Counted from the stretch's first letter, positions 11,812-23,675 are shown. The stretch: 64,000 nt of DNA from Reticulascus tulasneorum (GCA_001557505.1 LSAX01000002.1:372001-436000), one strand, 5' to 3'. Made by a program: numbers and translations. Notes: a model not told the origin generated them from the letters alone.

Positions 11812-12179
11812 CAAGCTGGAGATGTTGTGGATTCACCAATGGAACGGTGGCTTTGCTGTGTCATGCATTTATCGATGTTTCAGCTGCAACAATGATGATT
11901 TGATGTCCTAGAAACCGGGGTCCCCGGACGAACGTGTGTACCCACATCTTTGATCAACACGATCACAGCAGGTGAGGATTGCAGAAGAAGCGATCTCAGA
12001 ACTCCCTCGAATAAGTCAAGTTGTGGGCAAAACAAGAGATTCAACGCCGATCAAGCATTTGTGGAACCCTGAATTTTGGTGACCTTTCCTGCTTCTACAA
12101 CTTTGCCGTCATTGGCGGTCTTCTTATCGTCAACCGGTATCGGCATTGGCATTCGACATCCCTTTGGTGAGATCTTAGC
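11812..12179. other. Convergent intergenic region
   Basis: This is the 3' flank shared by paralogue B and the lectin-like gene. No gene is seen. Confidence 0.5.
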
Positions 12180-13946
12180 TCATGCACTCGCTTCCCTGAA
12201 GTAGTCTGATGACAAAGGTCCACCGTCCGCCAGCCAGTCCGGCCCACCAGTCCACGAATGACCCGACCCGATCTTCCATGTCCCATGAAAGAGCGTGCCA
12301 TTGACGCCCAGTCCGTAAACACTGACCTGGCCTGGGATTAAGGTGACTGCTACGGGTGTGCTATTGAATGCCCCGCCGAGATCGTCCCAGTCCTCACTCC
12401 AAGTTGAACCTATAAGAGCTTTATGCTTCAAACGATCATCTGTGCCAACAGCCACGACATCGAGTCTGTCCACATCCGTTGTTATGACATATGGCACCGT
12501 CTGAAATGAACCACCTAGGCTCTGCGGAACCCCATGACCACCAGTCGCAGTCCAGTTATAGGAGTACATCGACCCGTCAACGCCGATAGCGAGAATGAAG
12601 GCTTCATCCACATTCCTAGCAGCCATAACCGGATCACCGCGGAAATCTCCGCCGACTTGAGTCCAGGAAGTCCATGAACCTGCCCAAAAGTTATGGAATA
12701 AAGGATGTGTCGTGCCGACATACCCGAGAACAGCTATATGTGGTACAGCATTACCTGTTCCTCGACCGGCGCACACGGTGCCTGGGTTGGATGCGGCTCC
12801 TCCTCCATGGTTTTCCCAGCCAGACCATCCATGGTTGGTATCATGGTAGTATAAGCGTTGAGTTTCAAAGCGAATCCCCTTGATGTAAATGTCAATTGAA
12901 CCAGGGTAACAAGAACTCGCTGATACGGGGCTCGTGGTTGACAATCCAATCTCAATCCACGAGGAGTTCCAGATGCCATCGCGGAAAGTCTTGGTTCGCA
13001 CAGTTTGATTCGTGATTGCATATGAGAAGACGTCAACCTGGCCATCGTCCATAGATACGGCTGCAGGCTGGCTCATATCATTTACACCACCCAGTGTCTC
13101 CCATTCTGAAGTCCACTTAGAACCATCCGTTTGGCGAAACCAAATGTTAGAGTCCTGCCCCGCGCCGAAGATGAAGGCAGTTGGAGGACTTGAGAATTGT
13201 GCTACGGCCAGGATTGACGGGCAAACTCTTCCCCGGCAAACGGATCTTGACACGGTTGTTGGAGATGTTCCTGAGGAGGTTGTTGGTGTTGCATCGGAGC
13301 CGCCTGGAAAGGAAGTTGGCTCGCCCTGCGAGACCGACCGAGTTGAAGTACTGCCTGGCCCTCCAGCGCCTGATGAATCCCCGCTATTACAAGTCGCGCA
13401 AGTTGGCTTGGGGCCCGATGATAACGATGTAGAACTACTAGATCCAACGTACCTAAACTGTTGGGCATTCAACCTGTTCGATAGAACGCCTGCTAGAACG
13501 CATACAACAACTAAGAGTGCGACCACGCCCGCAATGAGCCACCACTTCCAAGAGCTCTTCAACTTCTTCTCTCTGAACTGCTCAGCATGGGCAGGTTCCA
13601 CGACTGTTTGCGGGGAGTTGAGGGGAGGCTCATTTGCGAGGAATGTCGATGGGGGAGGGCTGTTCACTCGAGAAACGGTAGACGTGATGGATGTCCATTG
13701 ATTCCAGCCAGTGAGACGTGCCTGATGGAAAATATCAGAGGCGACAGACCCAGGGCTCTGAGGCGCCCCGAATCGACCCCTCTCGACATTTACGGGGCTG
13801 GGACTGCTTGGATTCCTTGATTGCGCCGGGCTTGAGCTTCCAATCGAGTCGAACTGTTGTGTATTTGGCGAGATGCTGGAGTATTGAGGCGGAGGTGTGT
13901 TTGAGGCAATGTTGGTGTTGCTATCGGCGTTGGAGAACCGGGACAT
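12180..13946 (-). CDS. Membrane-anchored beta-propeller lectin-like protein
   Basis: A single exon of 588 aa. Residues 1 to about 130 are Ser/Pro/Asn-rich and cytosolic-looking. One strong TM segment (WKWWLIAGVVALLVVVCVLA) follows a basic stretch (REKKLKSSWK), which predicts a type II topology with the large C-terminus outside. After a Ser/Thr/Gly-rich stalk come repeats with the pattern (D)SNIWFRQTDGSKWTSEWETLGG and later W-x-S-W / DWDDLGG blocks. These resemble fungal fucose-lectin and PLL-like beta-propellers. Carbohydrate binding at the cell surface is inferred, not shown. It converges on paralogue B. Confidence 0.78.
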   Translation of the reverse strand: MSRFSNADSNTNIASNTPPPQYSSISPNTQQFDSIGSSSPAQSRNPSSPSPVNVERGRFGAPQSPGSVASDIFHQARLTGWNQWTSITSTVSRVNSPPPSTFLANEPPLNSPQTVVEPAHAEQFREKKLKSSWKWWLIAGVVALLVVVCVLAGVLSNRLNAQQFRYVGSSSSTSLSSGPKPTCATCNSGDSSGAGGPGSTSTRSVSQGEPTSFPGGSDATPTTSSGTSPTTVSRSVCRGRVCPSILAVAQFSSPPTAFIFGAGQDSNIWFRQTDGSKWTSEWETLGGVNDMSQPAAVSMDDGQVDVFSYAITNQTVRTKTFRDGIWNSSWIEIGLSTTSPVSASSCYPGSIDIYIKGIRFETQRLYYHDTNHGWSGWENHGGGAASNPGTVCAGRGTGNAVPHIAVLGYVGTTHPLFHNFWAGSWTSWTQVGGDFRGDPVMAARNVDEAFILAIGVDGSMYSYNWTATGGHGVPQSLGGSFQTVPYVITTDVDRLDVVAVGTDDRLKHKALIGSTWSEDWDDLGGAFNSTPVAVTLIPGQVSVYGLGVNGTLFHGTWKIGSGHSWTGGPDWLADGGPLSSDYFREASA

Positions 13947-14663
13947 GACTTCATGCTACCCGGAAGCGCCCAGACGATGCGAAGCAGGCGTTTCCTGAAC
14001 GGAGAATCGCTAACATTTCTATTGCTGGTCTTGAGCTCTTTTTATGTTGCCTGTGGTCATTCAGCCTCACCCAAATCCGTCGAACAGCGCACGTCTCAAT
14101 AGTGTCAACGCCACAACAAAAATGGCGGTCCATCACGCACATTTCAGCCTAGTAACTGACTCGATCTGGTCAAGGTGCGCGGATGATGTTTCATGCGAAG
14201 ACCAGTCGGGCAAGGCTCTTTGCCGCCCGACTTATAAACCTTTTGCGCATTAGTCGAGCCTCGAGAGATCTGCTCCATTAACGCGCCAATATTCGATGTC
14301 GCTAGCGGCGTTTTGAATTGTATAGATTATTGCGAATAAGCTGGAAGGTTTATTGGCCATGTACAGATTATGTTTAGTTATCTATTGAAATGGGCTGCTT
14401 CCACACTGCATAGCGGAATGAGACGATCGATTTGCTTTTAGTAACATGACACCGGTAAAGACAGATATGACTTAGAGAATGCCTCGCTGACAGGTCCTTT
14501 ATCCTGTCGTTGCACAGGTGTCGTCCAATCGGTTTCGCCAAGGCGCGGTCCAGCCCCCCCCCCCCCCCCAAATGCGGCGCGATAATTGTGGGAAAACAGC
14601 CGAGTCCCTTTTACACATCAGCGAAATATACCTTCCGCCGGTCCGTCGAGCTCATTCTTCGCT
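13947..14663. other. Divergent intergenic region with a C16 homopolymer
   Basis: This region separates the lectin-like gene from the broken HET gene and should hold both promoters. It includes a run of 16 C at 14554-14569. No gene is supported. Confidence 0.5.
14554..14569 (+). repeat. Poly-C homopolymer (C16)
   Basis: Sixteen consecutive C residues lie about 95 nt upstream of the HET gene ATG. The exact length is prone to sequencing error and replication slippage. Confidence 0.9.
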
Positions 14664-16964
14664 ATGGCCGGCACTCCTGTTATATCCAATCCTGAACAAT
14701 TGCTCTGCCAGGTCTGCAATCAACTGGATGCCGACTGGGTCTGCTTAGGTGCTGGAGAGATAACGTCGACACAGTCTTCTAGTGGAACGGGGTATGACTT
14801 CAAGAAACTGCATCCGAACTGCCGTTTATGCTGTTTCTTCGCACGTGCATGGCCCGAACTTGGGGACCGTGAATTCCGTGTAAACCTCAAATGGATCCCG
14901 GCCTTCTCATCTTTGGTAGGATATCAGGCGCCATCCACTCCAAATCTAGCCCTCGAATGGGGATGCTATCTCTCAATTGAAATTGGTACTCCTTATACTT
15001 CAGGAAATAGGTTGTTCTCGACGACGGTTGATGGGCCAGTAAAGCAAATCAATGCCCGGCCAGATTATGGTTTGATTAGGGAATGGGTCAGCTACTGTGA
15101 AACATGCCACTTGGGGAATTGTTCAACAGGGCCGCTCTTACGACTTCAAGGTTTCCGCGTCATCGATTGCCATTCTAGATGAATTGTGCCATTTCCGCCG
15201 GATACTGGCGACTCCCGCTATGTTACTTTGAGCTATATCTGGGGCAAAGCGACGTTACAAGAACAAACTTGCCCAGACTCTACTCTACCTCTAAGATGTC
15301 TCTTGGTTGTCGAGGACGCCATGGCAGTTACTCAGCGACTTGGGTATGGATATCTCTGGATTGACAGGTATTGCATCCCGCAAAATGACGGCCCTGCCAA
15401 ACTATTGCGGTTGCGCCACATGGGAGACATCTACGCCCATTCGGACCTGACTATTATCGACGCTGCTGGAGATGGACCTGAACACGGCTTGGCCGGAGTC
15501 TCAACAACACCACGTCACCCACAAGACACGTTATTGCTAGGAAACCATATGTTCTTGGACGCATGCGTCATGGTGAAGGCACAGGTCCTTCAGTCGAAGT
15601 GGAACACCAGAGGGTGGACTTATCAAGAAGGGCTGCTCGCCCGACGACGTTTGATATTTACACCGACTCAGGTCTATTTTCAATGTCGCACAATGTGGTG
15701 CCAGGAGAGCTTCAATGTGCCATTGGACGATGTCCACGGGGATGATCGCCAAACCCTTCTGGCACCCCATAGTGGCAATTTCGTGTTCCCCAGTTCAGGG
15801 ATTGCTTCCGGATTGGGCTTTATCCAGGAGGACTATTGGAATCGGGTTAATGAGTTTCTCGACCGCGAGCTTACATATGACACCGACATATTCGATGCAT
15901 TCAAGGGGATGATCGGGGCCTTTGAACAGGGAAAGCTCGGGTGCAGAAACCTCTACGGTATTCCGATCTTTCAATCTCCAGGGCAGTCAGACAGAAACAC
16001 TGCCCGCCTAATTCTAGGACTCCTATGGCATCTTAATCATCAAAAGATTATAAACAACCAGCTTGCATTTGTCCGCCGTCCCCAATTCCCCAGTTGGACT
16101 TGGCTAGGATATAGTGTCACGAAGCCAGATCCACGGAAAACAAGATCCATGGACCAAACAGTGATCGGCTGTGCTTTTGCGGAGTATCGCGGTGCAATTC
16201 TGGAGGACCGTGAACCACCCATTGGCAGCAAGCTCATTTCCAAGCCGCCCGCTATCACCGTCTTCCAGCCAATCGTTGATATTAGTATCGAGGTTGACAG
16301 AAATCGCACCCCGATGCTCTGGGAGCGGGATCACCGAGAACTTCTTCAACATATTGCAGAAGGCGGCTCTGCCAAGGCTATGTGAATTCGTGGCTGGGTC
16401 TTTGATTTGACAGTACCGGCCACTGACGGGCTGGGTGGCCACGCTAAAATCTTGATAAACCAGCCGTTAACCAAATATCACCTCCGCACGGCTTACATGA
16501 GACTGCGCGGACGGCGGGATCCACCACTCTTGAGCGGAACACAGAAGTATTCGTGTATACTCCTAAGCTGGATGAGAGCCCCGCACGGGAAGCGGACGCG
16601 AATCTCAAAAAGGCGGTTGATTCGTGGGGAGAATAGAAACGTTGATATCCCTTGCGTATTCATGGATGCAATGCCCATTGCACCCATTCCTGGGTCTGAT
16701 GGCTTATATGAAAGGATTCCGCATTGGTGGTTCCAATTTCAAATTTTTGGGAAAGGTGCGTCCCCAGGTGTAATGGAGGCATGGGATCATAAGCGCAAGC
16801 CTCCTCCCTTCGTTTCGGATTCTCGGATTTCCAACGTCATAAGGAAAGAGATTTCCCTTGCACGACCCTATGTATATGGACCGGTATGCTTTATGCAAGT
16901 CTGTCTCATTCATCAACAGCCGCTACGATGTGTTGGCGCAGGACCACTTATTGTGATTGAATAA
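14664..16964 (+). pseudogene. HET-domain gene broken by two in-frame TGA codons
   Basis: One reading frame runs from the ATG at 14664 to the stop at 16964 (about 766 codons), interrupted only by TGA at 15180-15182 and 16383-16385. The protein on both sides of each stop is continuous. Upstream of the first is FRVIDCHSR and right after it IVPFPPDTGDSRYVTLSYIW, the standard entry to the heterokaryon-incompatibility domain. Further HET motifs are LGYGYLWIDRYCIPQ and NTRGWTYQEGLLARRRLIF. After the second stop, IRGWVFDLTVP matches usual HET-protein C-terminal segments. Both stops are TGA followed by ATT. No intron with usable splice sites removes them. HET proteins drive non-self recognition and cell death in filamentous fungi. 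This copy is probably dead unless stop readthrough occurs. Confidence 0.85.
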
Positions 16965-17288
16965 CTACTTTCTCTCTTTGTACGCCAACCAGGTTAGAGC
17001 TAGAAATAGCAAATCGTGCATCCCAAGCTCGAACTCAGTGGTCCAGAAAGAACGCCCAAATTGGAAGCGAGCTCTATTTTCGTCTCAAGCTATGACTATT
17101 TAAACGAACATTAAACGAAATGAATAACTGTAACTAGTCCACCTTGCTGGTGTCAAACTGCTTTCGCAGCTGGTCCATACTGGGTTTACTGGTGAACAAC
17201 GTTCCCCGACAAATTCAGATACAACCAAAGAAATAAACTGCTTCCCGCGTTACATTGCTTGTTATCATTAGTTGACGAAGAGCACGTC

Positions 17289-18235
17289 CTACATGGGGAC
17301 CACGTTATAAGCAGGCTGTTTGTTCGCATCGCACCTCCCAGTGTTAGAGTAGATATTCCCCGCCAACTGTCCATACTGCTCAACCAGAGCAACCTGGTTC
17401 TGCACCTGCTGCCAGTTCGGGTTGATAGCTTCATATCCTCCTGGAACATGGAGGTCATAGACGACCAGCACGTTCAGATCAGCAAAGCTCTCGACTAGGT
17501 CTTGAGTGTTGCTGCTGACAGCCGAATCGGACTCGACAGCGTCCCAGAATGGAGGCGACAAGCTCAGGTCGATATACTGAGGCCCTACGAGATCTCTGAG
17601 GACTCGCGCATCCAAGGCGTGGCCAATCTCGTGGAGAAGGACCGTCATCTTCCAGTAACCTGGCCAAACCGTCGTAAAGGCGTCGGCCGTGCCGGCGGCA
17701 CCTGGAGGGTCACCATTTTGAGACCAGGTTGTGCCAAGGGCGATGAATGTCCTGCTTGGGTCAGCTAGATCGCTAGAGGAAGTGACGCGGAATATCTCTT
17801 ACGAAATTCCCTGGCGCATGCGAACGGGAACTCTTGAAATCATCTATATGGTGGTGATAAATCAGCGGTCTGGATTAAGAGCTGGAATCGGACGTAGTGA
17901 CCTACGTTGATGATATATTGCTCGGAATCGAGGGCGCCCTTAGCTCGACAAAGGACCCAAGGCGTGGAGCAATCTGAGAATGTGACGTTCAGGACGTCTA
18001 CATCCCAGGGGCTAACTTGCCAGTCAATGGCGATATCTCTGCATATGTCTGGGATCCAGCCGGAGTTCCAGTGGCTGCTGGTCCAAGACTTGACTGGCAG
18101 ATTTGCTTGAATCCCCGCTTCCAGGACATTTACGTCGAACTCTGGGCTGATTGGAGGCTTGGTTGTGATCCTCTCCCAAGCTGAGGTAAAGCCTACGAAG
18201 AGGCCGGCGGCCATGAAGGTGGATTTGATAAACAT
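17289..18235 (-). CDS. Secreted zinc metalloprotease-like protein, con-13-like
   Basis: Three exons on the minus strand: 17906-18235, 17803-17843 and 17289-17751, giving 277 aa. Introns are 62 and 51 nt. The N-terminus MFIKSTFMAAGLFVGFTSA is a signal peptide. The 41-nt second exon carries the RVPVRMRQGI stretch. HEIGH at residues 164-168 is an HExxH zinc-peptidase motif. A candidate third ligand lies in DLVESFADL, about 40 residues further on. I recall this layout from the fungal conidiation-specific protein 13 family, but that name is from memory. Its role is probably extracellular proteolysis, possibly during sporulation. Several Cys residues suggest disulphides. Confidence 0.75.
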
Positions 18236-21200
18236 CTTAAGATTGAAGGATATGTGGTAGGCTTTTGATCTTTGAGCTCTGATGGTCTGCTAGTGATGTT
18301 CCGGTCCAGCAAGAGGGCGGAAGACTGCCTTTTTATACTTTCAAGCTCACGTCTAGGTACAGGGCGGTTCAATGGTCCGCAGGAACAATGGATGAAGTGA
18401 TGTTGCGTGTGAGCCGACTTTCCACCCCTCTTTCCCCGAGCACGATCACCCCTGCCCAATGATCCCCTCATCCTCTTCAAGATATTTCCATTTCTCGAGA
18501 TAAGTCCGAGCAATCAGCCGAGGATCTAGGCGTTCTTGCTACCCCCCTGAGACAGTGGGAAGCGAACTCTATCTCACCGCTTCACAGACACGAGAGTTCG
18601 GCCTAGGGACCATGGTCCAATGTCCCATAGTGGTTAGGAGAGTTATTGCGGGCAAAGGTCAAGGAGCTAGCGCACTATTTGGTGTTATTTACAAACCAGT
18701 TGGGCCTAAGTGCGTTGCCAAAAAGCATATTGAGATGATGTTCTCGGCGTCGAGACCACCCGCTTAAAACATGGCTGTGGCAAAGCCGAATAGTCTACGT
18801 TAGCACTCAGGAGAGTCTCTTATGATTGGTGTGAGAGAGCGGTAGAGTCACACACAACTACATGGGGGTTCAACCGTGGTAGTAGTGCTAACCTGGTTCT
18901 CGCCCTTCCTGCTCGAGGATCGTGCCACAGGTTCGTGCCAGTGATTCGTGGAATAACACCAGAATGGTAAACTCACATGCCCTCAAACCCAGCAGTTTGA
19001 ACCTGACATAAGGCTGGATCGATGTACGGGGATGGGCGGCGGGGGCGTCTATTTGGTGGGCGCCGCAGTTGCCCGAATGACATGGAAAAACGTGTCACAT
19101 CTTCAACAGGGGTCTATGAGGAATCAAGGTTAAGGTTAAGTTTGAATGCGCGGAGAACGAACTGGGACGGGATGTGGATACCGGCCCGCCGCGGCAGCCG
19201 GAAGACTGGGTTCGGCTCCCAACCACATGGGTTGAAGGCAGGGCAATAGTTGGACCGGGATTCAGCGTTAAACTCCTTTCGCAGGCTCGTGTAACATCGT
19301 AACAGCGCTGTGGGCACATATGTTTCGTGCTAGTCTGCCCTACGTGTGGGGGCCTCTTACATAAACGTTGATTGTGCCACACATGCCGCGCTGCACAGAT
19401 AAGGTTGCTCCTGTTTCTCGGCTGTTGATTCGACGCCGGGACGGGACGCAACCACGGCGCTCAACGACAAGCCTTGCATGGTGGCTTGAACCTATTTTAA
19501 AATTGTGTGCCTATGGCTTGCCGATGAAGACAGAAATTGAACACAATTGACGCAGATCAGATGGGCAAGCGGGCCGCAACACGAAGCCTCTTCTGCACAG
19601 AATGTTCTGATAGCAAGCCCAGGAACAAGCTGGGCGAATGATGAGCTCGCCGTTGAACAAAGCTATGGCCACCTTGCCATCGAGACAACTGGCCGAGGCG
19701 ACGCCTCTTAAGCAGTGCCTGGTAAAAAGGAATCGACCCAGCAACCATCCTTCCGTGCTGCTGGACTCATGCGCGTATTTGTCATCAATGGGAAAGGGGG
19801 GATTCAAGCGACCTCGGGGCCGGTGCTCAGTGAACCATCTTCTGCGTATCTCAAAGAGCCTAGCCGAAGCTCGATGTGTCAAATGGGGCTGGTGCGATGA
19901 GGCGATCATTTTGTAACCGTCAGGTGCGAAGTGACTCTTTTCACACGAAAAGTCGAAATGAGCTTTCATGATCTCCATTCAAGTGAGTAATTACCTATTA
20001 ATCTGTAATGATGGAGGGGTTCCCAGCCGTTGCAGTCCATTGGCATTTCGGTAAACAGGGATACTCTCCTGGCCCCCAGCCACAAGTTCTTCCCAGGTGC
20101 CTTCTGAACCAACAGCACAATGTTCATTAGCAAACGCGTTGCGCGATGATTAACGTGCTCGAGCTGCCCCACCATCACACCTCTGACACCTGCATCAAGG
20201 GCCTTGTAAACAGCTGCAATGTGGGCACTTTCTGTGCCACTCTGTAACCGAGCGTCGTGGGATCTGGCATTATAGATACATCACGACCAAGTTCGGATGG
20301 GACACGGTCGACTCGTTCGGTTCCCTATTTTCGATTTAGGACTGCAATCTCCCCATGCTGTTTTCTTGGACGCACCTTTACCGTTGACTCGGTGCTTGTC
20401 GAGGCTGTGTGCATGCAATGTGTGGGACGAAGTTTTTTCTTTTCGCGGACCGCGGTAACTATTTGCCAATGTCATGGGTGGTTATGTCGCTCTCACATAT
20501 CTCTCTCCCTTTCAGCTTTCAGTCACATCCTTAAATCTGCGAAGGCAACGGCCAAGATCCACACATCATCCACTGCTGTCGCGTTTCGAGCTCAACTATA
20601 GCGGAGACCGCAGCCATCTCTTTACAGCCATATTTCTCATTAATATTATTTTGAACCTGGACGATCTGTGTTCCGGATGGAATAGTTGTGCACAACACCA
20701 AAGACAGATAGCTATCCGCCCTCTATCTGGCCGACCAGATACCATGCGCATGGACTGCCACCAATGTACAGCCGACATAACTCTACGCTATTGCGGAGTC
20801 GGCGTTCAATAGCCGCATCCCTCTTGTGGCATGGGTGAATGGTATCCAACAATTCGATGTGAGATTTGGATATTTCTGCGAGGCTGATGACACTCAGGAC
20901 GGCATTCAACATTCTCTATCTTCGTCCGGGTGTGGGCGGCGCTATGAACCAGCATCGAGTTGGTTTAGGCCTTGCTCCTCTAGAGTAATTGAAGTCTACG
21001 ACATGATCCAATATACTCTCTCTATAGGATGCCCGATCGTTCCGGATGAGTTGTCGCTGTGCCTCGGATCTGTAGATGCACCCCATGAGGCCGCGGGCAA
21101 TTGTGGAGATCGGCTCGGTGATTTGAATTGCGGGCTGCTCTTGGCGGGCCACTTTAAAGGGCTCCGAGAGCGAGGAATTGGCTTCGAACGTCTCACACAC

Positions 21201-21311
21201 TTGGGCTTGGAAGACACGGCCGAAAACCTGACCACCAATGCCTTCCCCGCCTGGCGCCACCAGCATGAATTGGTGGCCAGGATGGTCGCAAAAATCATTT
21301 GTCGTCCCTCA
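18236..21311. other. 3-kb region without a supported gene
   Basis: The part next to 18236 is the promoter of the protease gene. Elsewhere I find no start-to-stop gene. The most protein-like stretch is a minus-strand open frame of about 100 codons, roughly 19973-20281 (containing VRGVMVGQLEHVNHRATRLL), with no usable ATG upstream in frame. It may be a gene remnant or an exon I cannot connect. Open frames near 20826-21368 overlap on both strands and have no recognisable motif. Confidence 0.4.
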
Positions 21312-21906
21312 TCATGGCTCATTCACAGTAGGTCTTCCGCCCAACGGCATGACACCCCGAAGCCCTAACCGTCGTCTTGGTGCTTCCCGACATGTGTCGA
21401 CGCAATGCATGATCATGCACAAGAAATGCAATATGGCAGCAACGAGCTGTAGCCACATGTACCACGGCGCCCACACGAGCTTTTCGTACCGGTACCGGTC
21501 GTCCAGAACCTCGGGCGCCTCGAAATTATTCCTCGTCTGGGTCTTCCATCCGTTGCGAATGATGAAATAGAAGAAGGATACGATGCCGAGAACAAACAAG
21601 GCGAAGTCAAACACGACGAGGCATCCTGACCGAAGGCGGGGTATTTGGTGGGTCGACTCGGCGAGGGTCACCATTTCGACCATGGAATAGAGGATGCCGG
21701 CGCAGACCTGGCTTTATGAGCCAAATGGGCCGCAAGAGCTTGGGGCAGGGAGGGAAGCTTACCGTCACGTAGCCAATAGGGAAGCTATCGCCATATCTCG
21801 AAAGGGTCGCCAGCGCCGCAAGGGCACAAACCTCCACCACGACAACCATAAGCCGGAGACAAAACTGGAAGACGCCATACCAGGACGGCAGTCGGGAGCG
21901 TGCCAT
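21312..21906 (-). CDS. Small four-TM membrane protein (MARVEL-like layout)
   Basis: Two exons on the minus strand, 21763-21906 and 21312-21707, joined over a 55-nt GTAAGC...CAG intron, give 179 aa. Four hydrophobic segments fall at about residues 11-35, 44-62, 76-98 and 127-150, with short loops and a basic tail (REAPRRRLG). This layout is common in fungal MARVEL-like or otherwise uncharacterised plasma-membrane proteins. I see no signature that names it. The splice restores a continuous protein whose second half starts VCAGILYSMVEMV. Confidence 0.72.
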
Positions 21907-23675
21907 CCTTCTCTTCGGTACCCGAATTCCTTCTCAGTGGCGTCCGCCCTTCGATTCTATGGCCGAGGACATTCGAAAAACGATCACAGCGCACTGGTTT
22001 TGCAATTCAGGTCGTAGTGTCCATCAGTCGGCGGTCAGCCCATTGACAACGATGCAGGAAGTTGGAAGTCCAATCCTGAGAGAGCAACAGCGGGGGATGA
22101 CTGCTTGTTGGGGACGCGTGCCGCCAAGGTTCGCTAAAGGTTGCATTGCAGAAGAAAGGACCCTGCGGACGAATCCGGAGGCTGGGGGCTAACGGCTGGA
22201 TCCTGTGGATATTGTGGCGGTGGGTGTTGGGTGTTTAGCCGCCAGGCGGGCCAATTTAGAAGGGAGCAAGAGAGCTTCCATATCTGGCGAAGAGAGTCCA
22301 GGCCGGAACTTGGAGACGGCTGGGGGGAGAACGGGATGACTCGCGCGGATATTGGCATTAATTGGAGTTATGTGAGGGCTGGGTTGTTGGTTGGAATTGC
22401 AGATTGGAGCATGCCTACTCCTTGCATTGCAACGATATGCGATCTACATGCTCACCTACCTACGACTCCAAGGTTACTACGGGGTTCTTATTGAACGGGT
22501 GCTATGGATGTCCGATGCCACTAGATGCTAGTACAACGTAGTAGTGCCGTTCAATGGGGACATACTGCGTCATCCCGCTTTGTGGCGCAAGAATAGAATG
22601 TTGAGAGAATGCCCCGCGAATTCGTCTAGAAGAAAGGAAACACAGGGTTTACACTAGTGTGGAAGAATGAGACCCTGTAATCGGAGAGCTTTGTCGATCA
22701 CATCAAATCTTTTACGGTTCACCCTACTTCCAAAACGTGCTGAATGGTAACAGACAAACATGGACCAAGATGCCTCAAACCATGGCTGGATCCAATAAGA
22801 AAGATTGGATATGCATCGATTGCTTCATCTGGCCTCCCCAACTTTTCTCCTCCATCCTTGTTGATGCCCCTGCCGTTACAGAGCCTCAAGAAGCAGTGCT
22901 GCTTTTTGCACTTGGACATTCATGCAGCTATTCACTGACATATTCAAGTGAATATTGCAGTGAATAATATGTACTAAAATACTTGATTACCTTATTCAAG
23001 CAGCTATTCGCGCGCACATTGGAGTGAATATTGCTATGGATACCTATATGTCAAGTCGCCTTAATTGAATATTCCTCAGATTCTTACACCTTCAACTACG
23101 ATCCGCTTGGAGGGGTAGCCTACCTAGGTACCTATGAGATCTAACTGTTTTGCCCTCTCATCCCCCCACTTCAACACTTGCCGCACCCGCGAATTTACGT
23201 CTAATGGTGTCTGCTTCCACCACGAACTCGGGTTGTTCAATCGGAAGCTTAGCTTTCACAATGTGGCGCGATGGCGTCATTGCCGTGGCTGAACACGCCT
23301 TATCAAGCGCCTGAGCATAAAAGGCGGACGAAACCCACGTAACGTAGCCCAACTCCATCTTCCTCATCACCGCTGATAGTCTGAATTTTCTGTGTCGGAC
23401 ATGTTGAGTAATTCAAAGGACGGGTATTGACTTGAGTACTGGGAATTCTGGAGTACAATGCTAGATGAACTCAACAGTTCGCTGAGATAGAATCTGAAAT
23501 AAAAAGAAGCCAGGCGAGCTAATCCACTCTCTGGCATCTCTTCGGCATTGCATTTCATATCGGACACCTCGGTACTGTCAAGAACACGGCGTTCGAACGC
23601 CTCGCCGAATGCACTACACTCTGCACTTTCTCAGACCAGCATAACCAGAAAAGTGCATCACTCCGGATACGGACC
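21907..23675. other. Intergenic region with a 35-nt direct repeat pair
   Basis: No gene is supported over about 1.8 kb. It should hold promoters for the four-TM gene (left) and the histidine phosphatase (right). A TACCTAGGTA motif lies at about 23121. A diverged 35-nt direct repeat is annotated separately. Confidence 0.45.
22924..23034 (+). repeat. Diverged 35-nt direct repeat pair
   Basis: Copies at 22924-22958 and 23000-23034 both begin GCAGCTATTC and end AGTGAATATTGC, with a diverged centre, 76 nt apart start to start. Their role is unknown. No transposon ends are recognised around them. Confidence 0.7.

Noticed and set aside
15149..15180. A short intron that would remove the first TGA of the HET gene
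   Set aside because: It would be about 30 nt and would delete conserved residues before the HET domain.
19511..19978. 155-codon minus-strand open frame
   Set aside because: Composition is not protein-like and there is no splice or motif support.
20826..21368. 180-codon plus-strand open frame
   Set aside because: Overlaps other frames on the opposite strand and the last exon of the four-TM gene; no motif.
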